Shown piece after piece: positions 8,263-15,991 of a stretch of DNA of 42,904 nucleotides. The notes under the pieces are model-generated. The model searched no databases and was not told the origin of the DNA. It saw nothing but the letters and a program-made list of their open reading frames with translations. The DNA is taken from contig JAIBCK010000021.1 in the NCBI GenBank assembly GCA_019694215.1, forward strand, positions 1 to 42,904, read 5' to 3'. The position numbers and the translations under genes were made by a program. How positions within the stretch are numbered: the first letter of the stretch is position 1; every line of letters starts with the position of its first letter. Source of the stretch: Thermoflexales bacterium. Lineage in GTDB: Bacteria > Chloroflexota > Anaerolineae > J036 > Brachytrichaceae.

Positions 8263-8624
8263 ATTGCCGCGTCGACGTTCGTGAGCTCGATACCCTGCCA
8301 CTGCGCGCGACGCAAAGCATTCAGCACGTCGAAGAAGCGCGTCATCAGGCCGTACTTGCGCCGGAAGTCCTCCGCCAGCGCCAGGCTCTGAGGTGAGTCG
8401 AGCAACCTGCCGTTGACGGAGCGCCACTCGCCCATGGGCTCGCCGCGCCGGCCGCAGGGCTGAATGCGCGCAGCGGGGTTGTTGCGCAGGCGCTTGGCCT
8501 TGCCGGCGCCGACCCAGGTGCGCACATAGCGCTTGTCGCCGCGCTCGACAAACCACACCGGCGTGACGACGGCCGCGCCGGACTTGCGATACGTCTCGAG
8601 GTTGATAAACTGATCGGTCTTCAT
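8259..8624 (-). CDS. PPOX-class flavin/F420-dependent small oxidoreductase
   Basis: The 121-residue protein has the split-barrel pattern of pyridoxamine-phosphate-oxidase-like proteins that bind FMN or F420. It begins FINLETYRKSGAAVVTPVWFV, then RGDKRYVRTWVGAGKAKRLRNNP and a short RRKYGLMTRFFDVL helix near the end. This form is typical of the small F420-type proteins often annotated as 'probable F420-dependent enzyme'. The substrate is unknown. It is the last gene of the seven-gene minus-strand operon: its ATG overlaps the stop of the histidine phosphatase gene as ATGA, indicating translational coupling. Longer in-frame starts read through the neighbour and are rejected. Confidence 0.8.
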   Translation of the reverse strand: MKTDQFINLETYRKSGAAVVTPVWFVERGDKRYVRTWVGAGKAKRLRNNPAARIQPCGRRGEPMGEWRSVNGRLLDSPQSLALAEDFRRKYGLMTRFFDVLNALRRAQWQGIELTNVDAAI

Positions 8625-9238
8625 ACGTTGTGCGGGCGGGTGCCCGCCCAGGACTCGCAGGTGAAGGGTACGCCGCTGCCGGTAATGACGATGGACTCCG
8701 CGTTGGGGAGGCCGTAGCGGGCCGCGGCATCGAGCGGGAGGTTGTTGCAGATGCGGGGCAGCAGGTTGCCCAGCAGGCTGCCATGTGCGACGATGGCGAC
8801 GGGGCCCTGCCGCACCTCGCGCGTCGCGAGCAACAGGCGCATAAAGCCTTCGAAGCGCGCGCGGACCTCGAGCAGGCTTTCCCCGCCCGGAGGGCGCGCG
8901 CTCTCGTCGCCGGCAACCCAGGTCGCGACGACGCTGTCGTGCACCTTCCATGAGGCCGGGTCGCCCAACCCTTCGAGGACGCCGCAATCCGGCTCGCGCA
9001 GTCCGTCAGCTCGAATCGGCCGAAGCTTGCAGGCCGCGCCGACGATCTCGGCCGTCTGCACGGCGCGCAGGATCGGGCTGCAGTACAACGCAACGGGCTT
9101 CTCTGCGGCCACGCTGACAGCCAGCCGGGTCGCCTGCTCCCGCCCGAGGGTCGTCAGGCCATGCGGCAGATCGCGGTTGGACATCAAGCGTAGGACGTTT
9201 GCCTCGCTCTGCCCATGCCGGGCGAAGATCAGACGCAT
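8621..9238 (-). CDS. Histidine phosphatase (phosphoglycerate mutase-like) family protein
   Basis: Members of this superfamily remove phosphate through a phosphohistidine intermediate. The RHG motif is present at the start (LIFARHGQSEAN, about residues 3-14), R and E follow at the expected places (SPILRAVQTAEI; GLREPDCGVLEGLGD), and the second catalytic histidine is in VAIVAHGSLLGNLL (about 160). At about 205 residues it is a single-domain member. The substrate could be a nucleotide, cobalamin precursor or sugar phosphate; the MazG-like and phosphoribosyltransferase neighbours favour nucleotide-related chemistry. The ATG at 9238 overlaps the MazG-like stop; a GTG directly before it at 9241 is an equal alternative. 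Confidence 0.87.
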   Translation of the reverse strand: MRLIFARHGQSEANVLRLMSNRDLPHGLTTLGREQATRLAVSVAAEKPVALYCSPILRAVQTAEIVGAACKLRPIRADGLREPDCGVLEGLGDPASWKVHDSVVATWVAGDESARPPGGESLLEVRARFEGFMRLLLATREVRQGPVAIVAHGSLLGNLLPRICNNLPLDAAARYGLPNAESIVITGSGVPFTCESWAGTRPHNV

Positions 9239-9576
9239 CACCGGTTGTCTCCGTCGCCGCGGATCTTCCCGCGTTCGAGACGGTCAAACAACTTGCTCAG
9301 GTTGGCCGCTGCAATCTCTTCGAGGCTGAGATCGAGCTCGGTCGCGATCTGGGCGAGATACCACAGCACGTCCCCGAGCTCGCCCTTGAGCGCCTCGCGG
9401 TCGGCATCGCTGATCTGACCGCCGCGGTCTCGGAAGATCTTCTTGACCTTGCCGGCGACCTCGCCGGCCTCATTCGTCAGACCCAGGGTGGGGTAGACAA
9501 TGGCATGATCGGTTTTGATCAAGTTCCATGTCTTGCGCGACTGGCGCTGGTATTCGTTGAAATCGATGTCGCTCAT
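9238..9576 (-). CDS. MazG-like nucleoside triphosphate pyrophosphohydrolase
   Basis: The 112-residue all-alpha protein carries the metal-binding EXXE and EXXD motifs of the MazG superfamily in NEAGEVAGKVKKIFRD (about 35-50) and LKGELGDVLWYLAQIA (about 63-78). These enzymes hydrolyse (d)NTPs, often non-canonical ones, to the monophosphate and pyrophosphate. The short form is a stand-alone dimerising or tetramerising domain, unlike the two-domain E. coli MazG. It overlaps both neighbours by four bases (ATGA), so it sits in the middle of a tightly coupled operon between a phosphoribosyltransferase and a phosphatase, which suits a role in nucleotide sanitation. Confidence 0.88.
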   Translation of the reverse strand: MSDIDFNEYQRQSRKTWNLIKTDHAIVYPTLGLTNEAGEVAGKVKKIFRDRGGQISDADREALKGELGDVLWYLAQIATELDLSLEEIAAANLSKLFDRLERGKIRGDGDNR

Positions 9577-10043
9577 TCGGCTTCCTCTTCGGCGGGTTCC
9601 CAGGGGTAGACCACCCAGGCATCGGTCTCCTGCGCGAAGACATCGGGGCGATGCCCGGGAAATCGGTTGGCCGTTGGCTTGAAGTCGATCACGGCCACCG
9701 TCGGCACGCCGCCCGCGGCGCGCACCCGCTCACTCACCGCGACGGCGGTCTTGCCGGAATCCCACACATCGTCGACGATCAGAATGCGTTTGTCGACCAG
9801 CAGGGCGTCGGACGGGAACTGCAGGAAGCGCGGCACGTCCATGCGCGTCTCGATGGCGGTGTAGAACATCACCGCCGCGGTCATGACGTTGCGGATGTCC
9901 AGCCACTCGCTGACCAGGCAGCCTGGGATCATCCCGCCGCGCGTGATCGCGAGCAGGGCGTCAAATCGCTGTCCGCGCAACTGGACGACCAGCGTGCGCG
10001 TCAGCCGCGCGATGTCTTCCCACGAGTAAATGACCTTGGCCAT
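9573..10043 (-). CDS. Phosphoribosyltransferase (purine-type, PRT fold)
   Basis: The 156-residue protein carries the PRPP-binding signature RILIVDDVWDSGKTAVAV (about 87-104) and the early loop AITRGGMIPGCLVSEWL of type I phosphoribosyltransferases. Length and composition resemble xanthine/guanine or hypoxanthine PRTs, which convert a base plus PRPP to a nucleotide; the exact base is not readable. The C-terminus AWVVYPWEPAEEEAE is typical of XGPRT-like proteins, where W and P stack on the purine. Its stop overlaps the MazG-like start. The pairing of a salvage PRT with a nucleotide pyrophosphohydrolase suggests recycling of bases or control of mis-formed nucleotides. Confidence 0.87.
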   Translation of the reverse strand: MAKVIYSWEDIARLTRTLVVQLRGQRFDALLAITRGGMIPGCLVSEWLDIRNVMTAAVMFYTAIETRMDVPRFLQFPSDALLVDKRILIVDDVWDSGKTAVAVSERVRAAGGVPTVAVIDFKPTANRFPGHRPDVFAQETDAWVVYPWEPAEEEAE

Positions 10044-10046
10044 GCC

Positions 10047-10490
10047 CTATTCCTCCCCCTCATCCATCAGTTTGAGATGCCCCTTGTCCTCGGCCAGATC
10101 ACCGACCTCGAGGGCCTGCATCAACCGTTCGCCCGTCGTGGCGAGAAACGTCACGCGCCGCCACCTGAGCGATGGGATCGGACGCGGCAGGCGCTCCAAC
10201 GGTCCAAGCTGGTACTTGAGATACGTCTCCTGCGCGCGTGGGTGCGCGGGCTCGGCGGGGAAGAGATCGACCCTTCGCACCAGCTCGTGTCCGCGCACCC
10301 GCGCGTATTCGGAGATCGCCCACTTTTCGTCGCCAAATTCCGCGGTCAGGAAGAAGGCGAGCACATCGGGCAGCGGCTCCCGCGGGGCCGACCGCGTCGG
10401 CACCCGGTACCAGTGATCCCAGCGCGCAATCTCGAGATCGCGCGCCCGGTTGATCAGGCAGACGAGGACGCGGTCCTCGGGGTGCAGCAT
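10047..10490 (-). CDS. Conserved hypothetical protein, unknown function
   Basis: I do not recognise the family with confidence. The 147-residue product is soluble, rich in aromatic and charged residues, and starts MLHPEDRVLVCLINRARDLE. It contains WDHWYRVP, DVLAFFLTAEFGDEKWAI and RRVTFLATTGERLMQALEVGDL, and has no signal peptide or TM segment. It sits three bases before the phosphoribosyltransferase gene and 12 bases after the PLP enzyme, so it belongs to the operon. ATG 10490 was chosen as it lies just downstream of the previous stop; an in-frame GTG at 10568 would overlap that gene by 67 bases. The mixed beta pattern and the operon suggest an accessory or enzyme-like role, but no catalytic motif is visible. 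Confidence 0.75.
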   Translation of the reverse strand: MLHPEDRVLVCLINRARDLEIARWDHWYRVPTRSAPREPLPDVLAFFLTAEFGDEKWAISEYARVRGHELVRRVDLFPAEPAHPRAQETYLKYQLGPLERLPRPIPSLRWRRVTFLATTGERLMQALEVGDLAEDKGHLKLMDEGEE

Positions 10491-10501
10491 GCCCGGTCGA
10501 A

Positions 10502-11890
10502 TCAGCCGCGCAGCGCGCGGATGCGGCGGTCGGTCTCGGCCACCATGGCCTGATGGCCCAGCCACCACTCCGGATCGAGCTGGTCGTTCAGCTCCTTGAC
10601 CGTCTTGCCCTGCTGCTCGACCCAGGTGTAGTACTTCAGGTTGTGCCAGCGGCGGCGCTCATCGGGCGTGCCATCGCGGAACCAGTCGGTTTTCTGATGG
10701 CGCAGGATGCCGCCGATGCGCGTGCGCGCGACCGTGGCGTCCATCGACCCGTGCTTCTCCTCCATCCAGCCCATGACCGAGTGATAGCGGTCGGCGCCAT
10801 CGGTCGCAATCGAAAGCACGACGTCCTTCTTGCCCAACCCGTAGTGGCGGGCGGTCTTGATCGCGCCGATCAGGTTGCAGATGCCGCTGATGCCGAAGAT
10901 GTGCGTCATGCGTTCGGCATCGGCCTCGCTCACACCGTAGTGCTTGACCAGCGCCTCGGCGCCCGCCTCGTGCGTGAAGACGTGCAGGATGCGCAGGCAC
11001 TCCATGTCATCGATGCAGGCCAGGCCGTCCATGTTGGTCACATGGTGAATCCAGGTGACGTGCTTGTCGCCGATGCCCTGAATCTCGTGGCTGCCGTACC
11101 CGTTGTTGTAGAGCGTCGGGCACTGGGTCGGCTCGAGGCCGACGACCTTGCAGTCACCAAAGACCTGCTTGAGGCGATCCCCCGCCGCGATGGTGCCGGC
11201 GCTCCCCATCGCCGAGCAATACGCGCTGATCCCGTGCGTGCCAAGCTTGGCCGACAGCTCGGCCTCCAGCTCCACGGCCGTGTTGCCGGTGACGTGATAG
11301 TGGAAGCGGTAATTGCCCATCTCGGCAAACTGGTTGAGGATGCGGACGGTGTCGGGCTGCTCGCGGGACAACCGGTTGCACTCGTCGTAAATCTCCTTGA
11401 CGTTGCTCTCGCTGCCGTAGGTCTTGATGATGCCCGCGCCATATGACTCGATCTTCTCGAAGCGCTCGCGGCTCATGCCCTCGGGCAGGATCACCATGCC
11501 CTTGAAGCCGGCCCGTCCGCTCACCCAGGCGCCGCCGATGCCGTAGTTGCCGGTGCTGGGGAAGACCAGTGTGTGGCGGTCACGGTCAAGCTCGCCGCGC
11601 ACATACTTCTCGATCATGCACGAGTAGGCCGGGCCGACCTTGTGGCTGCCGGTCGGAAATTCGCGGGCCACCAGCATAACGATCTCAGCATCGACGCCAG
11701 TGAGCGCCTTCGGCACGACGAAATAATTGGTCGCGCCGGTCTTCGGCTGCTTCCAGTGCATGTTGAACAGGTTGATCGGATCGAGCGGCCGGGTCTCCCG
11801 GGCCGCGTCCGCCTTCGCGCGGATTGCGGGGTCAACGGTGTTTGGGTGAAGGAGCTCTTCAAACGTGGGGGCAAGCAGGGGATTTGTCAT
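10502..11890 (-). CDS. PLP-dependent fold-type II enzyme (cysteine synthase/threonine synthase-like beta subunit)
   Basis: The 462-residue protein has the tryptophan-synthase-beta fold pattern. The PLP lysine is probably K84 in EFPTGSHKVGPAYS, the phosphate/substrate loop is FPSTGNYGIGGAW, and glycine-rich AMGSAGTIAAGDRLK is the cofactor phosphate cradle. Fold-type II enzymes do beta-replacement, beta-elimination or dehydratase reactions on Ser, Thr, Cys or related amino acids. The protein is longer than O-acetylserine sulfhydrylase (about 310) and has a His/Trp-rich C-terminal extension, so it is a separate subgroup of unknown substrate. ATG 11890 is preceded by AGAGAGAACC, a weak ribosome site. 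Its neighbours give no obvious pathway. Confidence 0.85.
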   Translation of the reverse strand: MTNPLLAPTFEELLHPNTVDPAIRAKADAARETRPLDPINLFNMHWKQPKTGATNYFVVPKALTGVDAEIVMLVAREFPTGSHKVGPAYSCMIEKYVRGELDRDRHTLVFPSTGNYGIGGAWVSGRAGFKGMVILPEGMSRERFEKIESYGAGIIKTYGSESNVKEIYDECNRLSREQPDTVRILNQFAEMGNYRFHYHVTGNTAVELEAELSAKLGTHGISAYCSAMGSAGTIAAGDRLKQVFGDCKVVGLEPTQCPTLYNNGYGSHEIQGIGDKHVTWIHHVTNMDGLACIDDMECLRILHVFTHEAGAEALVKHYGVSEADAERMTHIFGISGICNLIGAIKTARHYGLGKKDVVLSIATDGADRYHSVMGWMEEKHGSMDATVARTRIGGILRHQKTDWFRDGTPDERRRWHNLKYYTWVEQQGKTVKELNDQLDPEWWLGHQAMVAETDRRIRALRG

Positions 11891-11910
11891 GGTTCTCTCT
11901 TTTACGAAGA

Positions 11911-12741
11911 TCAGAATTCTAGCGTGTGCGTCGCGGCCGGAAGGCTCACCCGACCCTTGAAGCACGCCGCAGCTTCACTCAGGTAGATGTCGCGCTGTCC
12001 GCCCTCGATGGCGGCAGCATCGACGTGGACCAGCGCGAGGTGCAGCGCGCCCGCCCGCTCGGCATCGCGGGCGGCCTCGGCGGCCGTGGCGTGGACCTTG
12101 CCCCCGGCGCGCTCGGGGTTCAGCGTTTCGCTGTAGCACGCGTCGTGGACGAGCAGGTCGGCATCGCGAGCCAGCGCCAGAACGGCGTCCGTTGGACCCG
12201 TGTCTGCCGTAAAGGCCAGGGTCACCGCTTCGGCGGCCGCAGGGGGTCGAATCTCGAAGCGCGCCCCCAGTGTGGGTGCCCAGGCGCTATGCTGCATCGG
12301 CAGGGTGCGAACGGTCAGGCCGGCCGCCAGCAAGGCTTCGCCGGGCGCGGCGTCGGGCAGCACGATTCGCGGGGCCATGCGGGCGCGGTTGGCGATGAAC
12401 GCGTCGCCATAGCTGTTGTCCAGCACGGCATCGAGCGACTGAAAGGTGGTCGGCCCCGCAAGCAGCGTTGGGAGGGGAGCCGCCGGCGGCAGCGACAGCG
12501 CCCACCACAGCGCCAGCATCGGGAAGCCCAGGGCGTGGTCACCGTGGCGGTGCGAGATGAAGAGGTGGGTGAGCGCGCCGGGCGAGACGTCCACCGCCGC
12601 CAATTGCTGCAGGATGGTCGGCCCGCAGTCGAACAGGATTGTTCGGCTGCCGATGCGGAGGAGATACGCGGAATTCGTCGTGCCGCGTGCGGGGAGGGCG
12701 GCGCCCGTTCCCAGAAAGACGACTTGGGCATTCATGGGCAT
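11911..12741 (-). CDS. Metallo-beta-lactamase-fold hydrolase, RNase Z-like
   Basis: The 276-residue protein begins VVFLGTGAALPARGTTNSAYLL and carries the zinc motif SHRHGDHALGFP (about 63-74), an FTADTGPTDAVL metal-bridging aspartate (about 183-195) and a final VHVDAAA histidine. This order matches RNase Z/arylsulfatase-type MBL proteins, which act on phosphodiesters, sulfate esters or lactones. Without the RNase Z exosite being recognisable I do not assign tRNA 3' processing. It is the first gene of the seven-gene operon. TATAAC on the minus strand ends 5 bases before ATG 12741, marking the likely operon promoter; ATG 12735 is an alternative. Confidence 0.83.
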   Translation of the reverse strand: MPMNAQVVFLGTGAALPARGTTNSAYLLRIGSRTILFDCGPTILQQLAAVDVSPGALTHLFISHRHGDHALGFPMLALWWALSLPPAAPLPTLLAGPTTFQSLDAVLDNSYGDAFIANRARMAPRIVLPDAAPGEALLAAGLTVRTLPMQHSAWAPTLGARFEIRPPAAAEAVTLAFTADTGPTDAVLALARDADLLVHDACYSETLNPERAGGKVHATAAEAARDAERAGALHLALVHVDAAAIEGGQRDIYLSEAAACFKGRVSLPAATHTLEF

Positions 12742-12746
12742 GACGG

Positions 12747-12752
12747 GTTATA
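12747..12752 (-). promoter_or_regulatory. Putative -10 element of the seven-gene house-cleaning operon
   Basis: Minus-strand TATAAC ends 5 bases before ATG 12741 of the MBL-fold gene; no Shine-Dalgarno sequence is visible. Confidence 0.5.
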
Positions 12753-12780
12753 CCATGCCGCAAAACGGCCCTTTTTCCCG

Positions 12781-12786
12781 TAGAAT
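12781..12786 (+). promoter_or_regulatory. Putative -10 element of the ATP-grasp gene (leaderless)
   Basis: TAGAAT ends 8 bases before ATG 12795, divergent from the operon promoter 28 bases away. Confidence 0.55.
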
Positions 12787-12794
12787 CCCCGGGC

Positions 12795-14231
12795 ATGGTC
12801 AACCCCCTGTCCGCCGCCGACGAGCATGGTTTGAAGGGATTATCGTTGGACTCGCAACTGCGCAGGGCCTTCTTCGACCTGCCCGCGAGCGTGATCTGGC
12901 GACTGGCGGAGGCGGTGCCAAAGGCGGCCCGCGCGCGCGGTCTGGCGTACTGGCGCGACGGCAAAGAAGAGACGATCAACGTGCTGCTGCGGCCCACCGC
13001 CGTGATGACCGAGCAGCTGAACTACTATCACACGGTCAGCAATGTCCTGCTCGAGGCGCTCAAGCGCCTGCCGGACATGTATCTCGACAATCCCGAGATT
13101 CGCGCATTGCTGCCGCTCGAGCCCGATCATGATGCGCTCCTGCGCGAGACCTGGACCGACGGCCATCGCAATTCGCACTGCGTGTTTGGCCGTCTGGATG
13201 CGATGGCCGATTTCGTCTCGCCGTCGTGGAAGGATGCTCTGGAGTTCGTCGAGCCCAACCTGGTCGGGGTGGGGGGCATCACGCTCGTGCCAGGTGCGGA
13301 GCGCGTGGTTGAAGAGCAGGTGCTGCCGGCCTTGTTGCAGGTCGCGCCGGACCTGCGCATCGAAACCGGCGAGGACCTGCGCGATCTGTTCCTGCGCGAG
13401 CTGCTCGACCACCTGGAGACCATCGGCCGGCCGAATGGCAGCATGGCCTTTGTCGATCCCAAGTATTCTGGTGATGGGCCCAGCGAGTTGGGCTTGCTCG
13501 CGGAATACGCCCAGTCGCAGGGCATCCGCGCCGTTTACGTCGATCCCACCGAGCTCAGCCTGAAAGACGGTGAGGTATGCCACGAGGGGAAGCAGATCGA
13601 CATCGTCTACCGCGACTACGAGACGCGCGATTGGCTGGACCTGGCCTATGAGGGCGGCGATCCGGCGGTCGGGCGCGCGCTCTTCCGTCGCAACCAGATG
13701 GTCTCGAGCATGGCCGGGGATTTTGACCACAAGAGCGCCTTCGAGATCTTTACGGACCCGCGTTTCGCCCGCTTCTTCACCGTGGGCGAGCGCCAGCTGC
13801 TGCGCCGGCACATCCTGTGGACGCGCATCCTGAGTTCGCGAGAGACGACCGACACGCACGGCGACACCGTTGACCTGCCCGAGTTTGTCCGTGCGCACCG
13901 CGACGTGCTGGTGATCAAGCCCAACCGCAGCTATGGCGGCGACCGCGTGTTGATCGGGCCGTCATGCACGGACGCCGAATGGGCGGCGGCCATCGACACT
14001 GCCGTGGCCGAACCCGGTGAGTGGGTGACACAGAAGATGGCGCGCGTGGCGGCCTATGAGTTCCCGGTTGCCCAACGGGACAAGTCGATTGGCGTCGAGC
14101 CGTTTTACGTGGTGTTTGGGTTCGCGCCGACGAAATACGGCACCGGCGTGCTCGGACGCGCCTCGCAGAAGCAGGTCGTCAACGTCGCGCAGAAGGGCGG
14201 GCTGGTGGTCGTGTTGCACGGGCGGCATTGA
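12795..14231 (+). CDS. Circularly permuted ATP-grasp-like protein, substrate unknown
   Basis: The 478-residue product looks like the circularly permuted ATP-grasp group (glutathionylspermidine-synthase-like and DUF404/403 relatives), which form amide bonds by activating a carboxylate with ATP. Supporting stretches are LEFVEPNLVGVGG (about 149-161), HILWTRILSSRETTD (about 337-351), LVIKPNRSYGGDRVLIG (about 372-388), which resembles the KPN-x2-GG ATP loop, and WVTQKMA (about 412) near the adenine pocket. The assignment rests on motif memory, not alignment. Short repeats follow instead of a partner gene, so no product can be inferred. It is monocistronic and divergent from the MBL-led operon. 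Confidence 0.62.
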   Translation: MVNPLSAADEHGLKGLSLDSQLRRAFFDLPASVIWRLAEAVPKAARARGLAYWRDGKEETINVLLRPTAVMTEQLNYYHTVSNVLLEALKRLPDMYLDNPEIRALLPLEPDHDALLRETWTDGHRNSHCVFGRLDAMADFVSPSWKDALEFVEPNLVGVGGITLVPGAERVVEEQVLPALLQVAPDLRIETGEDLRDLFLRELLDHLETIGRPNGSMAFVDPKYSGDGPSELGLLAEYAQSQGIRAVYVDPTELSLKDGEVCHEGKQIDIVYRDYETRDWLDLAYEGGDPAVGRALFRRNQMVSSMAGDFDHKSAFEIFTDPRFARFFTVGERQLLRRHILWTRILSSRETTDTHGDTVDLPEFVRAHRDVLVIKPNRSYGGDRVLIGPSCTDAEWAAAIDTAVAEPGEWVTQKMARVAAYEFPVAQRDKSIGVEPFYVVFGFAPTKYGTGVLGRASQKQVVNVAQKGGLVVVLHGRH

Positions 14232-14448
14232 GCGGATTACCGCTGACGGCGGATGGAGGACCGAGGACGGAGGACCGAGGACGGAAGAAGGCTCTGGCGG
14301 ATTGCCGCTGACGGCGGATGGAGGACCGAGGACGGAGGACCGAGGACGGAAGAAGGCTCTGGCGGATTGCCGCTGACGGCGGATGGAGGACCGAGGACGG
14401 AGGACCGAGGACGGAAGAAGGCTCTGGCGGATTGCCGCTGACGGCGGA
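14232..14448. repeat. 65-bp tandem repeat, 3.3 copies
   Basis: Copies start at 14232, 14297, 14362 and 14427 (last one 22 bases only); the three full copies are identical except for one base near the start of the first. Each unit begins GCGGATTGCCGCTGACGGCG and contains two tandem copies of the 14-mer GGAGGACCGAGGAC. Because 65 is not a multiple of three, the same peptides appear in successive frames, so the small open frames here are artefacts. The array directly abuts the stop of the ATP-grasp gene. Confidence 0.95.
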
Positions 14449-14585
14449 CCGGCGCGAGCCGCGGCGTCGCCGGGCCGCGTCGCCCCTACGGATTACGGAT
14501 CGGGCATAGCCTGCTGCGGATTGCCTTCGTTCTTCTGTTTGCGAGATCTGACCGCCGACGACATCGAGCAATTGCAACGGACTGC
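14449..14585. other. Repeat-derived non-coding spacer upstream of the pyrophosphatase gene
   Basis: No gene is visible. The stretch carries CGCCCCTACG at 14481-14490, also found in the hairpin repeats near 32.1 kb and the repeat mosaic at the window end. It also has GCCTTCGTTCTTCTGT at 14523-14538, identical to part of the 70-bp repeats after 42.2 kb. It therefore appears to be built from fragments of dispersed repeats. Confidence 0.7.
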
Positions 14586-14591
14586 TAAAAT
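14586..14591 (+). promoter_or_regulatory. Putative -10 element of ppaC (leaderless)
   Basis: TAAAAT ends 9 bases before ATG 14601; no ribosome-binding sequence is seen. Confidence 0.5.
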
Positions 14592-14600
14592 TACGGATTC

Positions 14601-15920
14601 ATGATTTTCGTTGTTGGCCACAAGAACCCGGACACCGATGCCATCGCGTCGGCGCTGGGCTATGCCTGGGTCAAGCGCGAGCGGGATGGCGTCGAGGCGG
14701 CCGCGGCACGGGCCGGGGCCCCCAACGCACAAACGGCCTTTGCGCTCAAACGCTTTGGCGTCGAGGCACCACCCTTGCTGGACGATGCCTCACCGCGCTT
14801 CGGGGCCATCGCCCAGACGGTGCGGCCGCTCATGCCCAGCCAGCCCCTCTCGGCCGCCTGGCGCAAACACTCCGAGACCGAACGCGCGGCGCCCGTCGTC
14901 GATGTCGACGGCACCCCGATCGGCCTCATCACCGGCAAGAGCGTCTTCGACTATCTCTCGATGCGCCTGGACATGGCAGACATGCCTTTCCGCGAGCTGA
15001 TCAGCGTCTCTTGCCAGCACGCCTGTGACACCAACGCGCCCCGCTTCGCGCGCACCGACCGCGTCTCTGACCAGCGCGCCCGCATGTCGCACACCCAACG
15101 TGATGACTTCATCGTCGTCGACGGCGATGGCCGCTATGTCGGGATCTGTACGCGCGCCGACGTGCTTCGGCCGCCGCGCACCCAGCTCATCCTCGTCGAC
15201 CACAATGAGCCCTCGCAAGCCGTGTCCGGACTGGACGAATCCGACGTGCTCGAGGTGATCGACCACCACAGGCTCAACACCATCGGAACGACGGCGCCGA
15301 TCTCCTTTACGGTCGACACCGTGGGCAGTACCTCGACGCTCGTCGCCGAGCGTGCCCGCGAGGCGCGCCTGACACCGCCCCCGGGCATTGCCGGCATGCT
15401 ACTTTCAGGCATCCTGTCGGACACGCTGGTCTTCAAGAGCCCGACCACGACGGCCCGTGACAAGGCCGTGGCTACCTGGCTGACCTGGGTGGCCTTTGGC
15501 GTGGTGGGGGCGGGAAGCGCCCTGGCCGAATACGGCGAACAGCTGTTGCGCGCCGGCTCGGACTTGACCGGCCGGTCAGCGACGGACATCGTCAGCGGTG
15601 ACTTCAAGGCCTTTGAGGGTGGCGGCGTCAAATTTGGCGTTTCCCAGGTCGAGGTCACCAACTTCAACGCACTGGAGGACAGAATCGAGGAGATTCGCAC
15701 CGCATTGCGGGCACTCGGCGAGCGCCGGGGCCTGGACTTTGTCGCCCTGATGGTGACCGACATCGTCGAGAATGACAGCCTTCTCCTGGCTGCCGGGGAC
15801 ATTCGCAAACTCGCCTCAATGCCCCACAAGCAACGCCAAAGCGCCCTCTGGGAAATGCCGGGCGTCGTGTCCCGCAAGAAACAGCTTCTCCCGACGCTGC
15901 TGGGTCTGCTTGAAGGTTGA
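14601..15920 (+). CDS. ppaC: Manganese-dependent (family II) inorganic pyrophosphatase with CBS domains
   Basis: The enzyme hydrolyses pyrophosphate to phosphate and drives biosynthetic reactions. The 439-residue product has the DHH-family motifs VVGHKNPDTDAIASALGY (about 4-21), LILVDHNEPSQAV (about 198-210) and VIDHHRLNTIG (about 222-232), and a C-terminal DHHA2 domain ending RKKQLLPTLLGLLEG. Two CBS motifs are inserted between motifs one and two (about 70-190, e.g. PVVDVDGTPIGLITGKS and FIVVDGDGRYVGICTRADVL), as in nucleotide-regulated family II enzymes, where AMP/ADP inhibit and ATP or dinucleotides activate. There is no DRTGG domain. It is monocistronic with a leaderless promoter. Confidence 0.93.
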   Translation: MIFVVGHKNPDTDAIASALGYAWVKRERDGVEAAAARAGAPNAQTAFALKRFGVEAPPLLDDASPRFGAIAQTVRPLMPSQPLSAAWRKHSETERAAPVVDVDGTPIGLITGKSVFDYLSMRLDMADMPFRELISVSCQHACDTNAPRFARTDRVSDQRARMSHTQRDDFIVVDGDGRYVGICTRADVLRPPRTQLILVDHNEPSQAVSGLDESDVLEVIDHHRLNTIGTTAPISFTVDTVGSTSTLVAERAREARLTPPPGIAGMLLSGILSDTLVFKSPTTTARDKAVATWLTWVAFGVVGAGSALAEYGEQLLRAGSDLTGRSATDIVSGDFKAFEGGGVKFGVSQVEVTNFNALEDRIEEIRTALRALGERRGLDFVALMVTDIVENDSLLLAAGDIRKLASMPHKQRQSALWEMPGVVSRKKQLLPTLLGLLEG

Positions 15921-15991
15921 CATTGTTATGTCATGTGTGAGGATGAACCGGTTTTGGCCACCTCACCCCGGCCGGTGGGCAGGACTTTGAC

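Noticed and set aside
14232-14448. CRISPR or minisatellite-coded protein
   Set aside because: Units are contiguous with no spacers and not a multiple of three bases.
14253-14509. Small open frames with repeated MEDRGRRTEDGRR peptides
   Set aside because: They are produced by the 65-bp tandem repeat in successive frames, with no ribosome site or promoter.
15917-15945. Sigma-70 promoter before the ECF sigma gene starting with TTGACA
   Set aside because: TTGACA at 15917 has no -10 hexamer at 16-18 bases (AGGATG only), so I did not list it.
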